Shown one piece after another: positions 8,479 to 16,422 of a stretch of DNA of 64,000 bases. Source of the DNA: Salipiger sp. H15 (lineage in GTDB: Bacteria; Pseudomonadota; Alphaproteobacteria; Rhodobacterales; Rhodobacteraceae); the NCBI RefSeq assembly GCF_040409955.1, contig NZ_CP123385.1, forward strand, positions 1,471,501-1,535,500. Reading direction: 5' to 3'. Both the position numbers and the translations under genes were made by a program. Below the pieces are notes generated by a model. That model saw only the letters and a list, made by a program, of their open reading frames with translations. It searched no databases and was not told where the DNA came from. Numbering within the stretch: position 1 is the stretch's first letter; the number at the start of each line of letters is the position of its first letter.

Positions 8479-8509
8479 GGCGGGCGCGCCGGTGTCCCGC
8501 GCGCCCGCC
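8479..8509 (-). terminator. Intra-operon GC hairpin after urtA
   Basis: An 11-bp perfect stem (GGCGGGCGCGC at 8479-8489 paired with 8499-8509) with a 9-base loop lies 17 bases after the urtA stop codon. No T-tract follows on the minus strand, so partial termination or protection of the urtA message from 3' decay is more likely than full termination. The same arrangement follows the two other sugar-binding-protein genes at 39708 and 47134. Confidence 0.65.
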
Positions 8510-8525
8510 GTCCTGGGATGTCAGC

Positions 8526-9815
8526 TCAGTAGTTCGACTGAAGCTGCACGCAGGTCTTGGTCTCGGTGTTGTACATGCCGCAGTTCAGGTCCTTCCAGTC
8601 GGACTCGAGCACGGCGGACTCGGGCAGGTAGTCGGTCCATGCATCGCCCGGGACCGGCTCGGTCGAGGAGATGATGTCGAACTGGCCGTCGGCGCGGATC
8701 TCGCCGATCAGCACCGGCTTCGAGAGGTGGTGGTTCACGCCCATCTTGGCGGTGCCGCCGGTCAGGTTCGGGAACTCCTGGCCCCACATGTGCTCGCGCA
8801 CGGCGTCGACGTCGGTGGTGCCGGCCTCGGTCACCGCGTTCACCCACATGTTGAAGCCGATGTAATGGGCTTCCATCGGGTCGTTGGTCACGCGCTTCTC
8901 GTCGCCGATGAAGGCGTGCCATTCCTTGATGAACGCGGCATTGGCTTCGCCCTCGGCGGACATGAAGTAGTTCCACGCGGCGAGGTGGCCGACGAGGTTC
9001 GAGGTGTCGAGGCCCGAGAGCTCTTCCTCACCCACCGAGAAGGCGACGACGGGGATGTCGTCGGCCGAGACGCCCTGAGCCGCGAGTTCCTTGTAGAAGC
9101 CGATGTTGGCGTCGCCGTTGATCGTCGAGATCACGCCGACCTGCTTGCCGTCGGCGCCGAGCGCCTTGACGTCCGACACGATGGTCGACCAGTCGGAGTG
9201 GCCGAAGGGGGTGTAGTTGACGAAGATGTCCTCTTCGGCGATGCCCTTCGACTTGAGGTAAGCCTCGAGGATGCGGTTCGTGGTGCGCGGGTAGACGTAG
9301 TCGGTGCCGAGCAGCGCGAACTTCTCGACGCCGAGCTCGTCGAGGAAGTAGTCGGTGGCCGGGATCGCCTGCTGGTTCGGGGCGGCGCCGGTGTAGAAGA
9401 CGTTCTTCGAGCTTTCCTCACCCTCGTACTGCACCGGGTAGAAGTAGAGCGCGTTGAGCTCCTCGATGACCGGCAGCACCGCCTTGCGCGAGGCCGAGGT
9501 CCAGGAGCCGAAGATCACGTCGACCTTGTCGTTGGAGATCAGCTCGCGCGCCTTCTCGGCGAAGAGCGGCCAGTCGGAGGCGGGGTCCTTCACCACGGCT
9601 TCGAGCTGGCAGCCGAGCAGGCCGCCGGCCTTGTTCTGCTTGTCGATCAGCATCAGCATGGTGTCTTTCAGAGTGGTCTCGGAAATCGCCATGGTGCCGG
9701 AGAGCGAGTGCAGCACGCCCACCTTGATCGGGCAATCCGCGGCCTGTGCCGAAACGGCGCCCGCGGAGATCATGGCGAGGGCCGCCACGCTGGAAAATTT
9801 CATTGCTTTGATCAT
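8526..9815 (-). CDS. urtA: Urea ABC transporter substrate-binding protein UrtA
   Basis: This periplasmic binding protein (429 residues from the chosen start) begins with a signal peptide (MIKAMKFSSVAALAMISAGAV followed by SAQA). The mature start CPIKVGVLHSLSGTMAISET is a hallmark of UrtA, as are VKDPASDWPLFAEKARELI and VFYTGAAPNQQ. It captures urea, or short amides, and delivers it to UrtBC. The sequence AGGG sits nine bases before the ATG at 9815, whereas it abuts the ATG three codons earlier (9824), so I prefer 9815. It is the first gene of the operon; the promoter must lie in the 470-base region upstream, shared with the divergent ATP-grasp gene. Confidence 0.95.
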   Translation of the reverse strand: MIKAMKFSSVAALAMISAGAVSAQAADCPIKVGVLHSLSGTMAISETTLKDTMLMLIDKQNKAGGLLGCQLEAVVKDPASDWPLFAEKARELISNDKVDVIFGSWTSASRKAVLPVIEELNALYFYPVQYEGEESSKNVFYTGAAPNQQAIPATDYFLDELGVEKFALLGTDYVYPRTTNRILEAYLKSKGIAEEDIFVNYTPFGHSDWSTIVSDVKALGADGKQVGVISTINGDANIGFYKELAAQGVSADDIPVVAFSVGEEELSGLDTSNLVGHLAAWNYFMSAEGEANAAFIKEWHAFIGDEKRVTNDPMEAHYIGFNMWVNAVTEAGTTDVDAVREHMWGQEFPNLTGGTAKMGVNHHLSKPVLIGEIRADGQFDIISSTEPVPGDAWTDYLPESAVLESDWKDLNCGMYNTETKTCVQLQSNY

Positions 9816-10285
9816 GTTCAACATCCCTAGAGAGCAGGGTCAGGGCTCCGCGCAGGTCGGCTCTGGTGGCCGGCGATCTGGGCGGGTCCTCCTCCGCTTC
9901 GATTATTGTTGTGCCGCAGGCGGCTGCCCTCTTGAGCTTGGTCCGCCGCGGCTCCCCGTTGGCACGCCGCAACCCGGCGCTACCTTCGGATAACGGAGCC
10001 GTGACGGGCCGCCACGTGCTTTCCACCGCGGATCAGCGCGCCCGAAGGGGCTGCCTGTTTCGCGGGCGGACCTTTGGTCAAACGTCTAAAAAACGGGCGA
10101 AATATATGAGGAATCGGGGCCCTATCTGGCTAAACTGGGGCGAATGCCCAACAGATCAGATTCGTGACGGCTGATTTGCCGAATTTTTGGGCAGCAAAAA
10201 TGGGGTGAATATCTATTTTCCACGCGGGGGGCTTTTCCTCCGCTCGCGAAAAAGAGAACGTGAGCCTCAGAGCAAAGGGATTGTC
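9816..10285. promoter_or_regulatory. Divergent regulatory region between urtA and the ATP-grasp operon
   Basis: About 470 bases separate the two divergent starts. The part nearest urtA is GC-rich and featureless; 10080-10215 is relatively AT-rich (AAACGTCTAAAAAACGGG, AAATATATGAGG, GAATTTTTGGGCAGC) and probably holds promoter elements. TTGGCACGCCGCAACC near 9959 superficially resembles a sigma-54 -24 element but lacks the TTGC at -12. A purine-rich Shine-Dalgarno (AAAGGGA) precedes the ATG at 10286. No RNA gene was recognised. Confidence 0.45.
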
Positions 10286-11710
10286 ATGAGCGCCACGAAG
10301 CCAGCGATTTTCAATGAGATGTTGAACGGCGAGCAGGTCCGCTCGGCGTATCGGAACCTGGAGAAATGGTATCGGTCGATGCCGGCCGAATTGCGAAGCC
10401 TGAAGCAGAACGAGGCAGAGGCGCTGTTCCGGCGGGTCGGGATCACCTTCGCCGTCTACGGCGAGGGTGGGGATCCCGAGCGGCTGATCCCCTTCGACAT
10501 GTTCCCGCGGGTGATGACCGCCGAGGAATGGCGCAAGCTCGACCGCGGCGTGCGCCAGCGGGCGGCGGCGCTGAACGCCTTTCTCGCCGATGTCTACGAC
10601 CGCCGCGAGATCATCCGCGCCGGCCGCATCCCCGAGCACCTGGTGACCAACAACGAGGCCTTCGAGAAGGCCGCCATCGGCTTCCGCCCGCCGCGCGGCG
10701 TGTTCAGCCACATCGTCGGCGTCGACCTCGTGCGCACCGGGCCCGACCAGTTCTACGTGCTCGAAGACAACTGCCGCACGCCCTCGGGCGTCAGCTACAT
10801 GCTGCAGAACCGCGAGATCATGATGCGCATGTTCCCGCAACTCTTCATGGAAAGCCGCATCCGCCCGGTCGACGGTTATGCCGGGCTGCTGAAGAAGACG
10901 CTCGCGTCCGTGGCGCCGCAGAAATGCCAGGGCGAGCCCAATATCGTCATCCTCACCCCGGGCCATTTCAACTCGGCCTATTACGAGCACAGCTTCCTTG
11001 CCGACCTGATGGGCGTCGAACTGGTCGAGGGGCAGGATCTCTTCGTCGAGGGCGATTTCGTCTGGATGAAGACCACCGAGGGCCCGCGCAAGGTCGACGT
11101 GATCTACCGCCGGATCGACGATGCCTTCATCGACCCGCTCTGCTTCCGTCCCGACTCGATGCTGGGCGTTCCGGGGCTGATGAGCGTCTACCGCTCGGGC
11201 GGCGTCACCATCTGCTCGGCCCCCGGCGCGGGCGTGGCCGACGACAAGGCGATCTACACCTACGTGCCCGAGATGATCCGCTTCTACCTCGGCGAGGAGC
11301 CGATCCTCGAGAACGTGCCGACCTGGCAATGCGCCAAGCCCGACGACTGCAAGTACGTGCTCGAGAACCTTTCCGAGCTGGTGGTCAAGGAAGTGCACGG
11401 CTCGGGCGGCTACGGCATGCTGGTGGGTCCGAAATCCGACAAGTCGACCATCGAATCCTTTGCCGCCAAGATCCGCAAGAACCCCGACAATTACATCGCC
11501 CAGCCGACGCTGGCGCTGTCGGCCTGTCCGACCTTCGTCGAGGAGGGGATCGCGCCGCGCCACGTCGATTTGCGGCCCTACTGCCTCGTCGGAGAGACCA
11601 TCGAGCTGGTGCCGGGCGGGCTGACCCGCGTGGCGCTGAAGGAAGGCTCGCTGGTGGTGAACTCGTCGCAGGGCGGCGGGGTCAAGGACACCTGGGTATT
11701 GGCGGAGTGA
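10286..11710 (+). CDS. Circularly permuted ATP-grasp protein
   Basis: This 474-residue protein belongs to the circularly permuted ATP-grasp family (formerly DUF404/DUF407). Recognisable segments are YGEGGDPERLIPFDMFPRV near the N-terminus, VLEDNCRTPSGVSYMLQNRE, VIYRRIDDAFIDPL and VVKEVHGSGGYGMLVGP. Such enzymes are predicted amide or peptide ligases using ATP. It is the first gene of a four-gene operon with an alpha-E protein, a transglutaminase-like protein and Anbu, an arrangement conserved across many bacteria. The start at 10286 is preceded by AAAGGGA; an in-frame ATG 33 codons earlier has no ribosome-binding site and encodes a non-conserved basic stretch. The substrate is unknown. Confidence 0.92.
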   Translation: MSATKPAIFNEMLNGEQVRSAYRNLEKWYRSMPAELRSLKQNEAEALFRRVGITFAVYGEGGDPERLIPFDMFPRVMTAEEWRKLDRGVRQRAAALNAFLADVYDRREIIRAGRIPEHLVTNNEAFEKAAIGFRPPRGVFSHIVGVDLVRTGPDQFYVLEDNCRTPSGVSYMLQNREIMMRMFPQLFMESRIRPVDGYAGLLKKTLASVAPQKCQGEPNIVILTPGHFNSAYYEHSFLADLMGVELVEGQDLFVEGDFVWMKTTEGPRKVDVIYRRIDDAFIDPLCFRPDSMLGVPGLMSVYRSGGVTICSAPGAGVADDKAIYTYVPEMIRFYLGEEPILENVPTWQCAKPDDCKYVLENLSELVVKEVHGSGGYGMLVGPKSDKSTIESFAAKIRKNPDNYIAQPTLALSACPTFVEEGIAPRHVDLRPYCLVGETIELVPGGLTRVALKEGSLVVNSSQGGGVKDTWVLAE

Positions 11711-11714
11711 CGAG

Positions 11715-12668
11715 ATGCTGAGCCGGACTGCAGATCACCTTTACTGGATGGCGCGCTACATCGAACGCGCCGAGACCACCGCCCGCCTGCTGGAAGTGGG
11801 GGCGCGCAACGCGCTGCTGCCCAATGCCACGGGCGGCTACCGCAACGACTGGGAGGCCGTGCTCCAGGCCAAGGGCACGCTCGAGCCCTTCCTCGAGAAA
11901 TACCGCGACACCAACCATCGCAACATCGAGACCTGGCTGTTCTTCGATTCCGAGAACCCGTCCTCGGTCTATTCCTGCCTCTCGGCGGCGCGCGAGAACG
12001 CCCGCGTGGTGCGCACCGCGCTGACCGCGCCGGTCTGGGACGCGATCAACGGCGCCTTCCAGGAGCTGCAGCAGCTGCACCGCACCGAGCGCAGCAAGCT
12101 GATGGTCACCGACCTGACGGAATGGACGCTGCGCGCCTGCCAACTGATCCGCGGCGCCTTCATGTCGACGCAGCTGCGCAACGACGGCTACGACTTCTCG
12201 GGCATCGGCACGACCATCGAGCGCGCCGACAACACCGCGCGGCTGATCGACGTGAAATACTACGTGCTGCTGCCCTCGGCGAGCTACGTCGGCTCCGGCC
12301 TCGACCAGAGCCAGTGGGCGCTGCTGCTGCAGTCGATGACCGCGCAGCGCGCCTTCAACTGGAGCTACCAGGGCGAGATCACCGCGGCCAAGATCGCCGA
12401 CCTGCTGATCCTCAACCGCCGCTTCCCGCGCTCGCTGCGCGCCTGCGTCCAGTGGTACTGCGAGCACCTCGACAATCTTGCCGAGAACTACCACACTGGC
12501 ACGGCGGCGCAGGAGGTGGCGCACAAGCTGCTGGACGATCTGCGTGCGGCGACCGTCGAGGAGATTTTCGAGGAGGGGCTGCACGAATTCCTCGCGCGCT
12601 TCATGGCACGCAACGCCGAGGTCGCGACCACGGTGCACGAGGTCTACCTGAGCGGAATGCCGGCATGA
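11715..12668 (+). CDS. Alpha-E domain protein (DUF403)
   Basis: This 317-residue helical protein starts MLSRTADHLYWMARYIERAE, the characteristic opening of the alpha-E family. It has no signal peptide and is expected in the cytoplasm. Its biochemical role is not established; it consistently occurs next to circularly permuted ATP-grasp genes and is sometimes fused to them, so a partner or scaffold role in the same ligation reaction is inferred. It begins four bases after the ATP-grasp stop and its own stop overlaps the next start as ATGA, so the three are translated as a unit. Confidence 0.92.
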   Translation: MLSRTADHLYWMARYIERAETTARLLEVGARNALLPNATGGYRNDWEAVLQAKGTLEPFLEKYRDTNHRNIETWLFFDSENPSSVYSCLSAARENARVVRTALTAPVWDAINGAFQELQQLHRTERSKLMVTDLTEWTLRACQLIRGAFMSTQLRNDGYDFSGIGTTIERADNTARLIDVKYYVLLPSASYVGSGLDQSQWALLLQSMTAQRAFNWSYQGEITAAKIADLLILNRRFPRSLRACVQWYCEHLDNLAENYHTGTAAQEVAHKLLDDLRAATVEEIFEEGLHEFLARFMARNAEVATTVHEVYLSGMPA

Positions 12669-13504
12669 GACTTTCGATCCGACACATCACCCGCTACCGC
12701 TTCGACGAGCCGGTGCGCGGCATCGTGCAATCGCAGAAGCTCTGGCCGGCGGACAGCGCCAGCCAGCGCATCCTGTCCTGGACCGTCACCTCGCAGGGGG
12801 CGCAGACCGGGGCCGAGTTCATCGACGGCGCCGGCGACATGATCCGCCTCGCCACCTGGCGCGGCCCGCTCACCGAGCTGACCGTCGAGGTGGAGGGCGA
12901 GGTCGAGACCTCCGACCTCTACGGCGTGCTGCGCGACCACCGCGAGCGCATTCCGCCCTCGGCCTACCTGCGCGCAACCCGCCAGACCGAGGCCGACGCC
13001 GAGCTGAAGATGCTCTCGGCCCTCGCGCTCAAGGGCATGGAAAGCGCCAGCGCGCTCGACCGGGCCCATGCGCTCAGCCGCGCCGTCTCGGGCGCCATCG
13101 CATACAAGCCCGGCGAGACCGAGCCGCACACCACCGCGGCCGAGGCGCTCTCGGGCGGGGTCGGCGTGTGCCAGGACCACGCCCACGCGCTGATCTCGGT
13201 GGCCCACGCGGCCGAGATGCCGGCGCGCTACGTCACCGGCTACCTGCAGGCCAGCGAGGACGGATCGCCGCACGAGGCGAGCCACGCCTGGGCCGAGATC
13301 TGGGTGCCGGGGCTAAGCTGGGTGGGCTTCGATGCGGCGAACGAATGCTGCCCCGACGCGCGCTACGTGCGGCTCGGCTCGGGTTACGACGCGCTCGACG
13401 CCGCGCCGATCCGCGGGCTGGTGCAGGGGGCGACGCCGCAGGAGCATCTCGAGGTCGAGGTGATGGTCAGCACGGTGCAATCGGGCCAGCAGCAACAGCA
13501 GTGA
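12665..13504 (+). CDS. Transglutaminase-like cysteine protease family protein
   Basis: The 279-residue protein has an N-terminal beta-rich domain (residues 1-95, beginning MRLSIRHITRYRFDEPV) and a transglutaminase-like core. The Cys-His-Asp triad is visible: Cys169 in GGVGVCQDHAH, His207 in EASHAWAEIW and Asp223 in VGFDAANEC. Members of this bacterial group are thought to hydrolyse or form amide bonds in peptides. The C-terminus ends in a run of glutamines (QQQQQ). It overlaps the alpha-E gene by four bases and is followed 118 bases later by anbu. I infer it acts on a peptide or isopeptide made or recognised by the neighbouring ATP-grasp enzyme. Confidence 0.92.
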   Translation: MRLSIRHITRYRFDEPVRGIVQSQKLWPADSASQRILSWTVTSQGAQTGAEFIDGAGDMIRLATWRGPLTELTVEVEGEVETSDLYGVLRDHRERIPPSAYLRATRQTEADAELKMLSALALKGMESASALDRAHALSRAVSGAIAYKPGETEPHTTAAEALSGGVGVCQDHAHALISVAHAAEMPARYVTGYLQASEDGSPHEASHAWAEIWVPGLSWVGFDAANECCPDARYVRLGSGYDALDAAPIRGLVQGATPQEHLEVEVMVSTVQSGQQQQQ

Positions 13505-13622
13505 GCGCGGCGGGCGATCCCGCGCGCGCCGGGCCGCGACCCTATCCCTTCGTGCAGGATTGCCGGGGCAGGGGCGCGGCGGTATACCGGTGCGTTGCCA
13601 ATCGGAAGGGACCAGGGGACAG

Positions 13623-14345
13623 ATGACCTATTGCGTGGGATTGCTGCTGGATGCGGGCGTCGTGCTGCTGTCCGACACGCGCACCAATGCCGGGCTCGAC
13701 AACATCGCGACCTATCGCAAGATGTTCCTGTTCGAGAAGCAGGGCGACCGCGCCATCGGCATCATGACCGCGGGCTCGCTGTCGATCACCCAGACCGTCA
13801 TCGCGCGCCTGACCGAGGCCAACGAGGACCCGGACTCGGACCGCGCGATCCTGCGCGCGCCGGGCATGCTGCAGGTGGCCGAGATCGTCGGCGCCACCCT
13901 GTCGGACGTGACCTCCGAGGTCGCGTCCAAGATGGAGCGGATGAACCAGAGCGCCTCGGCCTCGATGATCGTCGCCGGCCAGCGCAAGGGCGGCCCGATG
14001 CGCATGTTCCTCGTCTACCCCGAGGGGAATTTCATCGAGGCGACGCCCGACACGCCCTTCCTGCAGATCGGCGAGCACAAATACGGCAAGCCGATCCTCG
14101 ACAGGGTGATCTCGGCCGGCACGACCTTGGCGGATGCCGAGAAGGCGGTGCTGCTGTCGATGGATTCCACCCTGCGCTCGAACCTCAGCGTCGGCATGCC
14201 ACTCGACTTCGCGGTGATCGAGCGCGACGCGCTGGCGGTTACCCGGCGGCGGCGCATTGATCCCTCGGACGAGGCCTTCCAGAAGATGAGCCACGACTGG
14301 TCCGAGGCGCTGCGCAACGCCTTTGCCCAGATCGACCCGATCTGA
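13623..14345 (+). CDS. Anbu (ancestral beta-subunit) proteasome-type peptidase
   Basis: This 240-residue protein is an Anbu/BPH-type member of the proteasome and HslV superfamily (COG3484). After removal of Met1, Thr becomes the N-terminal nucleophile (TYCVGLLLDAG). Asp17 (SDTRTNAG) and Lys32 (IATYRK) take the positions of proteasome catalytic residues Asp17 and Lys33. Anbu proteins assemble into lock-washer or helical oligomers and act, if at all, on unknown substrates in the cytoplasm. The start is set by the catalytic threonine at position 2 and the nearby GGGGACAG ribosome-binding region. It closes the ATP-grasp/alpha-E/transglutaminase operon. Confidence 0.93.
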   Translation: MTYCVGLLLDAGVVLLSDTRTNAGLDNIATYRKMFLFEKQGDRAIGIMTAGSLSITQTVIARLTEANEDPDSDRAILRAPGMLQVAEIVGATLSDVTSEVASKMERMNQSASASMIVAGQRKGGPMRMFLVYPEGNFIEATPDTPFLQIGEHKYGKPILDRVISAGTTLADAEKAVLLSMDSTLRSNLSVGMPLDFAVIERDALAVTRRRRIDPSDEAFQKMSHDWSEALRNAFAQIDPI

Positions 14346-14432
14346 CGCCACGGAGCTGATCCCGCACGCCTGATCCCGCATGCCTGGTCCTGTGCGCGGT
14401 GAGCCTGGCGCAGGTCGCGCCCTGCGCCGGGC

Positions 14433-14957
14433 TCAAAACAGGGTGATCTCGGTCTGCGGCGGTTTCGGCGGAGTGATCGGCGCCACCGCCTCGATCTCGC
14501 CGGGGACGATGAATTGCCGCACCCGCCCGTCCGCCGGCCAGAAGCGGATGCGCCGGGCCGAGCAGCCGCCGGTGCTTTCCGAGGCGAGCGGGATCGCCTC
14601 GTTTTGCAGGAATTCCTTGGCAAAGGCGACGTTCGACCCGCCGATGTCGCGCAGCTGGCTGAGCATGTTCGCCCCTCCGAAGAGCTTGGCGACCAGCCGG
14701 TTCTTGCGCGCGCCGCATTTCAGCAGCCCGTTGATCAGCAGTTCCATCGAATAGGCGCCGTAGCGCACGTTCTCGCCCTCCTTTCCCGCCCGCTGCGGCA
14801 GCAGGAAATGGTTCATCCCGCCCACCCGCGCCTCGACATCGGTCAGGCACACGGCGACGCAGGAGCCGAGCACGGTCGACAGCACCTCGATCGGCGAGGT
14901 CGAGATCCGGTATTCGCCCTGGATCACGTTCACCAGCTTCTCTGCGGCATCGCTCAT
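14433..14957 (-). CDS. cheD: Chemoreceptor glutamine deamidase CheD
   Basis: This 174-residue protein contains LSTVLGSCVAVCLTD (residues 26-40) and GGMNHFLLP (46-54), the conserved CheD sequence with the catalytic Cys33 and His50. CheD deamidates glutamines on methyl-accepting chemotaxis proteins and, in some bacteria, works with a CheC-type phosphatase, absent here. It is the last gene of the che cluster; its ATG overlaps the cheB stop (ATGA). The longer open frame upstream is cheB read in another frame. It converges on anbu with an 87-base gap. Confidence 0.93.
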   Translation of the reverse strand: MSDAAEKLVNVIQGEYRISTSPIEVLSTVLGSCVAVCLTDVEARVGGMNHFLLPQRAGKEGENVRYGAYSMELLINGLLKCGARKNRLVAKLFGGANMLSQLRDIGGSNVAFAKEFLQNEAIPLASESTGGCSARRIRFWPADGRVRQFIVPGEIEAVAPITPPKPPQTEITLF

Positions 14958-15997
14958 CTTGCGGTCATCCTTCCATGGGCTGTGGCAGCCGGGCTCGCGC
15001 AGGCCTGCAGCAGGGCCGGGCCGATCTTCGGCAGCGGCAGGCTGGTCTCGACCGCGCCGAGATCGCGCGCGGCGCGGGGCATGCCGTAAACGATGCAGCT
15101 CGCCTCGTCCTGCGCGAAGGTGGTCGCGCCCGCGTCGCGCAGCGCCTTGAGCCCCTGCGCGCCGTCGCGACCCATGCCGGTCAGCAACGCGGCCACGGCG
15201 CGCGGCGCGCCGGGCAGGGCGGAGGTGAAGAGCGCGTCGACCGAGGGCATGTGCCCCGAGATCGGCTCGCCCGCGCGCAGCGCGATCTTCATTGGGCTGC
15301 CGCCCGCGAGGTGCAGGTGCGCCCGGCTTCCCGCGGCGATCACCACTTGGCCGTGATCGACCCGCGCGCCGTCCACCGCGGGCCGCACCTGCGCGGCGCA
15401 TTGCCGGTCCAGGAGTCGCGTCAGGCTTTCGCCGAAGCCGCCGCCGGTGTGCTGCACGATGAAGGTGGGCGGGCAGTCGGGGGGGAAGACCGAAAGCACG
15501 GTCAGCAGCGCGTCGACCCCGCCGGTCGAGGCGCCGAGCAGGATGAAGCGGTTGCTGCGCGGCCCGCCAGCGGAGGCCGGCGCGGTCGGGAGGGGCGCCG
15601 CGGGCGCCCCGCGGCGGCGCGTCGTGCGGGTCAGCGAGCGCAGCGTGCCGACAAGCTCGTCGGGCGGCACCTCGGGGTCGATCGCGAAGAGGTCGGAGCG
15701 CTTGTCCCAGGGACTCGCCGCGGCGGCCTGGCCGGGCGCGCTGCGGGTCTTGATCACCAGCCAGCGCACGTCGAGCGCGGCAAAGAGCGCGCGCATGACC
15801 TCGAATTCCGGCAGCATCGCCAGCCGTTCGGCGATCAGCACGGCCATGGGCTCTTGCTCCTCGACGGCGGTATAGGTCGTCATGAGGTCATGGGTCTCGC
15901 AGGTCAGATCGACGAAGCCCGAGGCCCGCAACCCCGCCGCAAGCTGTCGCCGCAGGCCCAGGTCCGGGTGGGCGAGGATCAGGGATATCATCGACAT
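14954..15997 (-). CDS. cheB: CheB-type receptor methylesterase with degenerate receiver domain
   Basis: The 347-residue protein has the CheB methylesterase domain at residues 150-340 with an intact triad: Ser157 in LLGASTGG, His183 in FIVQHTGGGFGESL and Asp278 in LTGMGRDGAQG. The first 110 residues have the size of a receiver domain, but the acidic pocket and phospho-acceptor aspartate are missing: the usual DxxMP position reads AERLAM and the N-terminal aspartate pair is replaced by HPD. Activation by phosphorylation from CheA is therefore unlikely. The start at 15997 follows AAGGA; longer frames encode unconserved basic sequence. It removes methyl or amide groups from chemoreceptors, opposing CheR. 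Confidence 0.9.
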   Translation of the reverse strand: MSMISLILAHPDLGLRRQLAAGLRASGFVDLTCETHDLMTTYTAVEEQEPMAVLIAERLAMLPEFEVMRALFAALDVRWLVIKTRSAPGQAAAASPWDKRSDLFAIDPEVPPDELVGTLRSLTRTTRRRGAPAAPLPTAPASAGGPRSNRFILLGASTGGVDALLTVLSVFPPDCPPTFIVQHTGGGFGESLTRLLDRQCAAQVRPAVDGARVDHGQVVIAAGSRAHLHLAGGSPMKIALRAGEPISGHMPSVDALFTSALPGAPRAVAALLTGMGRDGAQGLKALRDAGATTFAQDEASCIVYGMPRAARDLGAVETSLPLPKIGPALLQACASPAATAHGRMTAR

Positions 15998-16422
15998 CGG
16001 TCCTTTCCGTCTTGGCCTGTGTTTCCAGCCTGTCTCGCTGGCCTGCATTCCCGGATTGCCGCGCCGGCAGGAAGGCGCGGGGCGGTCCGGGGCCGCCTGC
16101 CGGCGAGCGATGCGCCCTGGGTATTGCCGCACGCGCCATTCCAGCGAGCGCCACGATTGCCTTTCTCGTTGGCGGAGCCTGCGCAGGCCCTTTGAACCTG
16201 TGCCGCACCGCATGACGGGCCTTGGAACTGGCGGTCCGAGCCGCGCGCGATACGGGGGTGTCACCGCGGATCCGCTGACCCCTGGAGCGGCCGTGTCCCG
16301 CAGGCACCGTCGCGAAGCCTGTCTCCTCGCGGCCGGACCCCGCGTTGCGCCGGCTCCCGGGGCTCCCGATCAGCGCCGCTTGCCCGTCATCGAGGGGGTT
16401 GAGCCCGGTCCGCCGGCAGGGA
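15998..16422. other. Long non-coding gap inside the che cluster
   Basis: A 425-base stretch separates cheB from the upstream small gene although all other che genes here are within 10 bases or overlap. I saw no acceptable gene, terminator or known promoter motif; frames in both directions are open only because of the high GC content and lack conserved sequence. It probably carries a promoter for cheB-cheD. Confidence 0.5.

Noticed and set aside
9955..9980. Sigma-54 promoter (TGGCAC element) upstream of the ATP-grasp operon
   Set aside because: The -24 half is present but the -12 TTGC is not at the required distance, and the orientation does not serve urtA.
13490..13504. Trinucleotide repeat (CAG/CAA) at the end of the transglutaminase-like gene
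   Set aside because: It encodes only five glutamines at the C-terminus and is too short to suggest phase variation.
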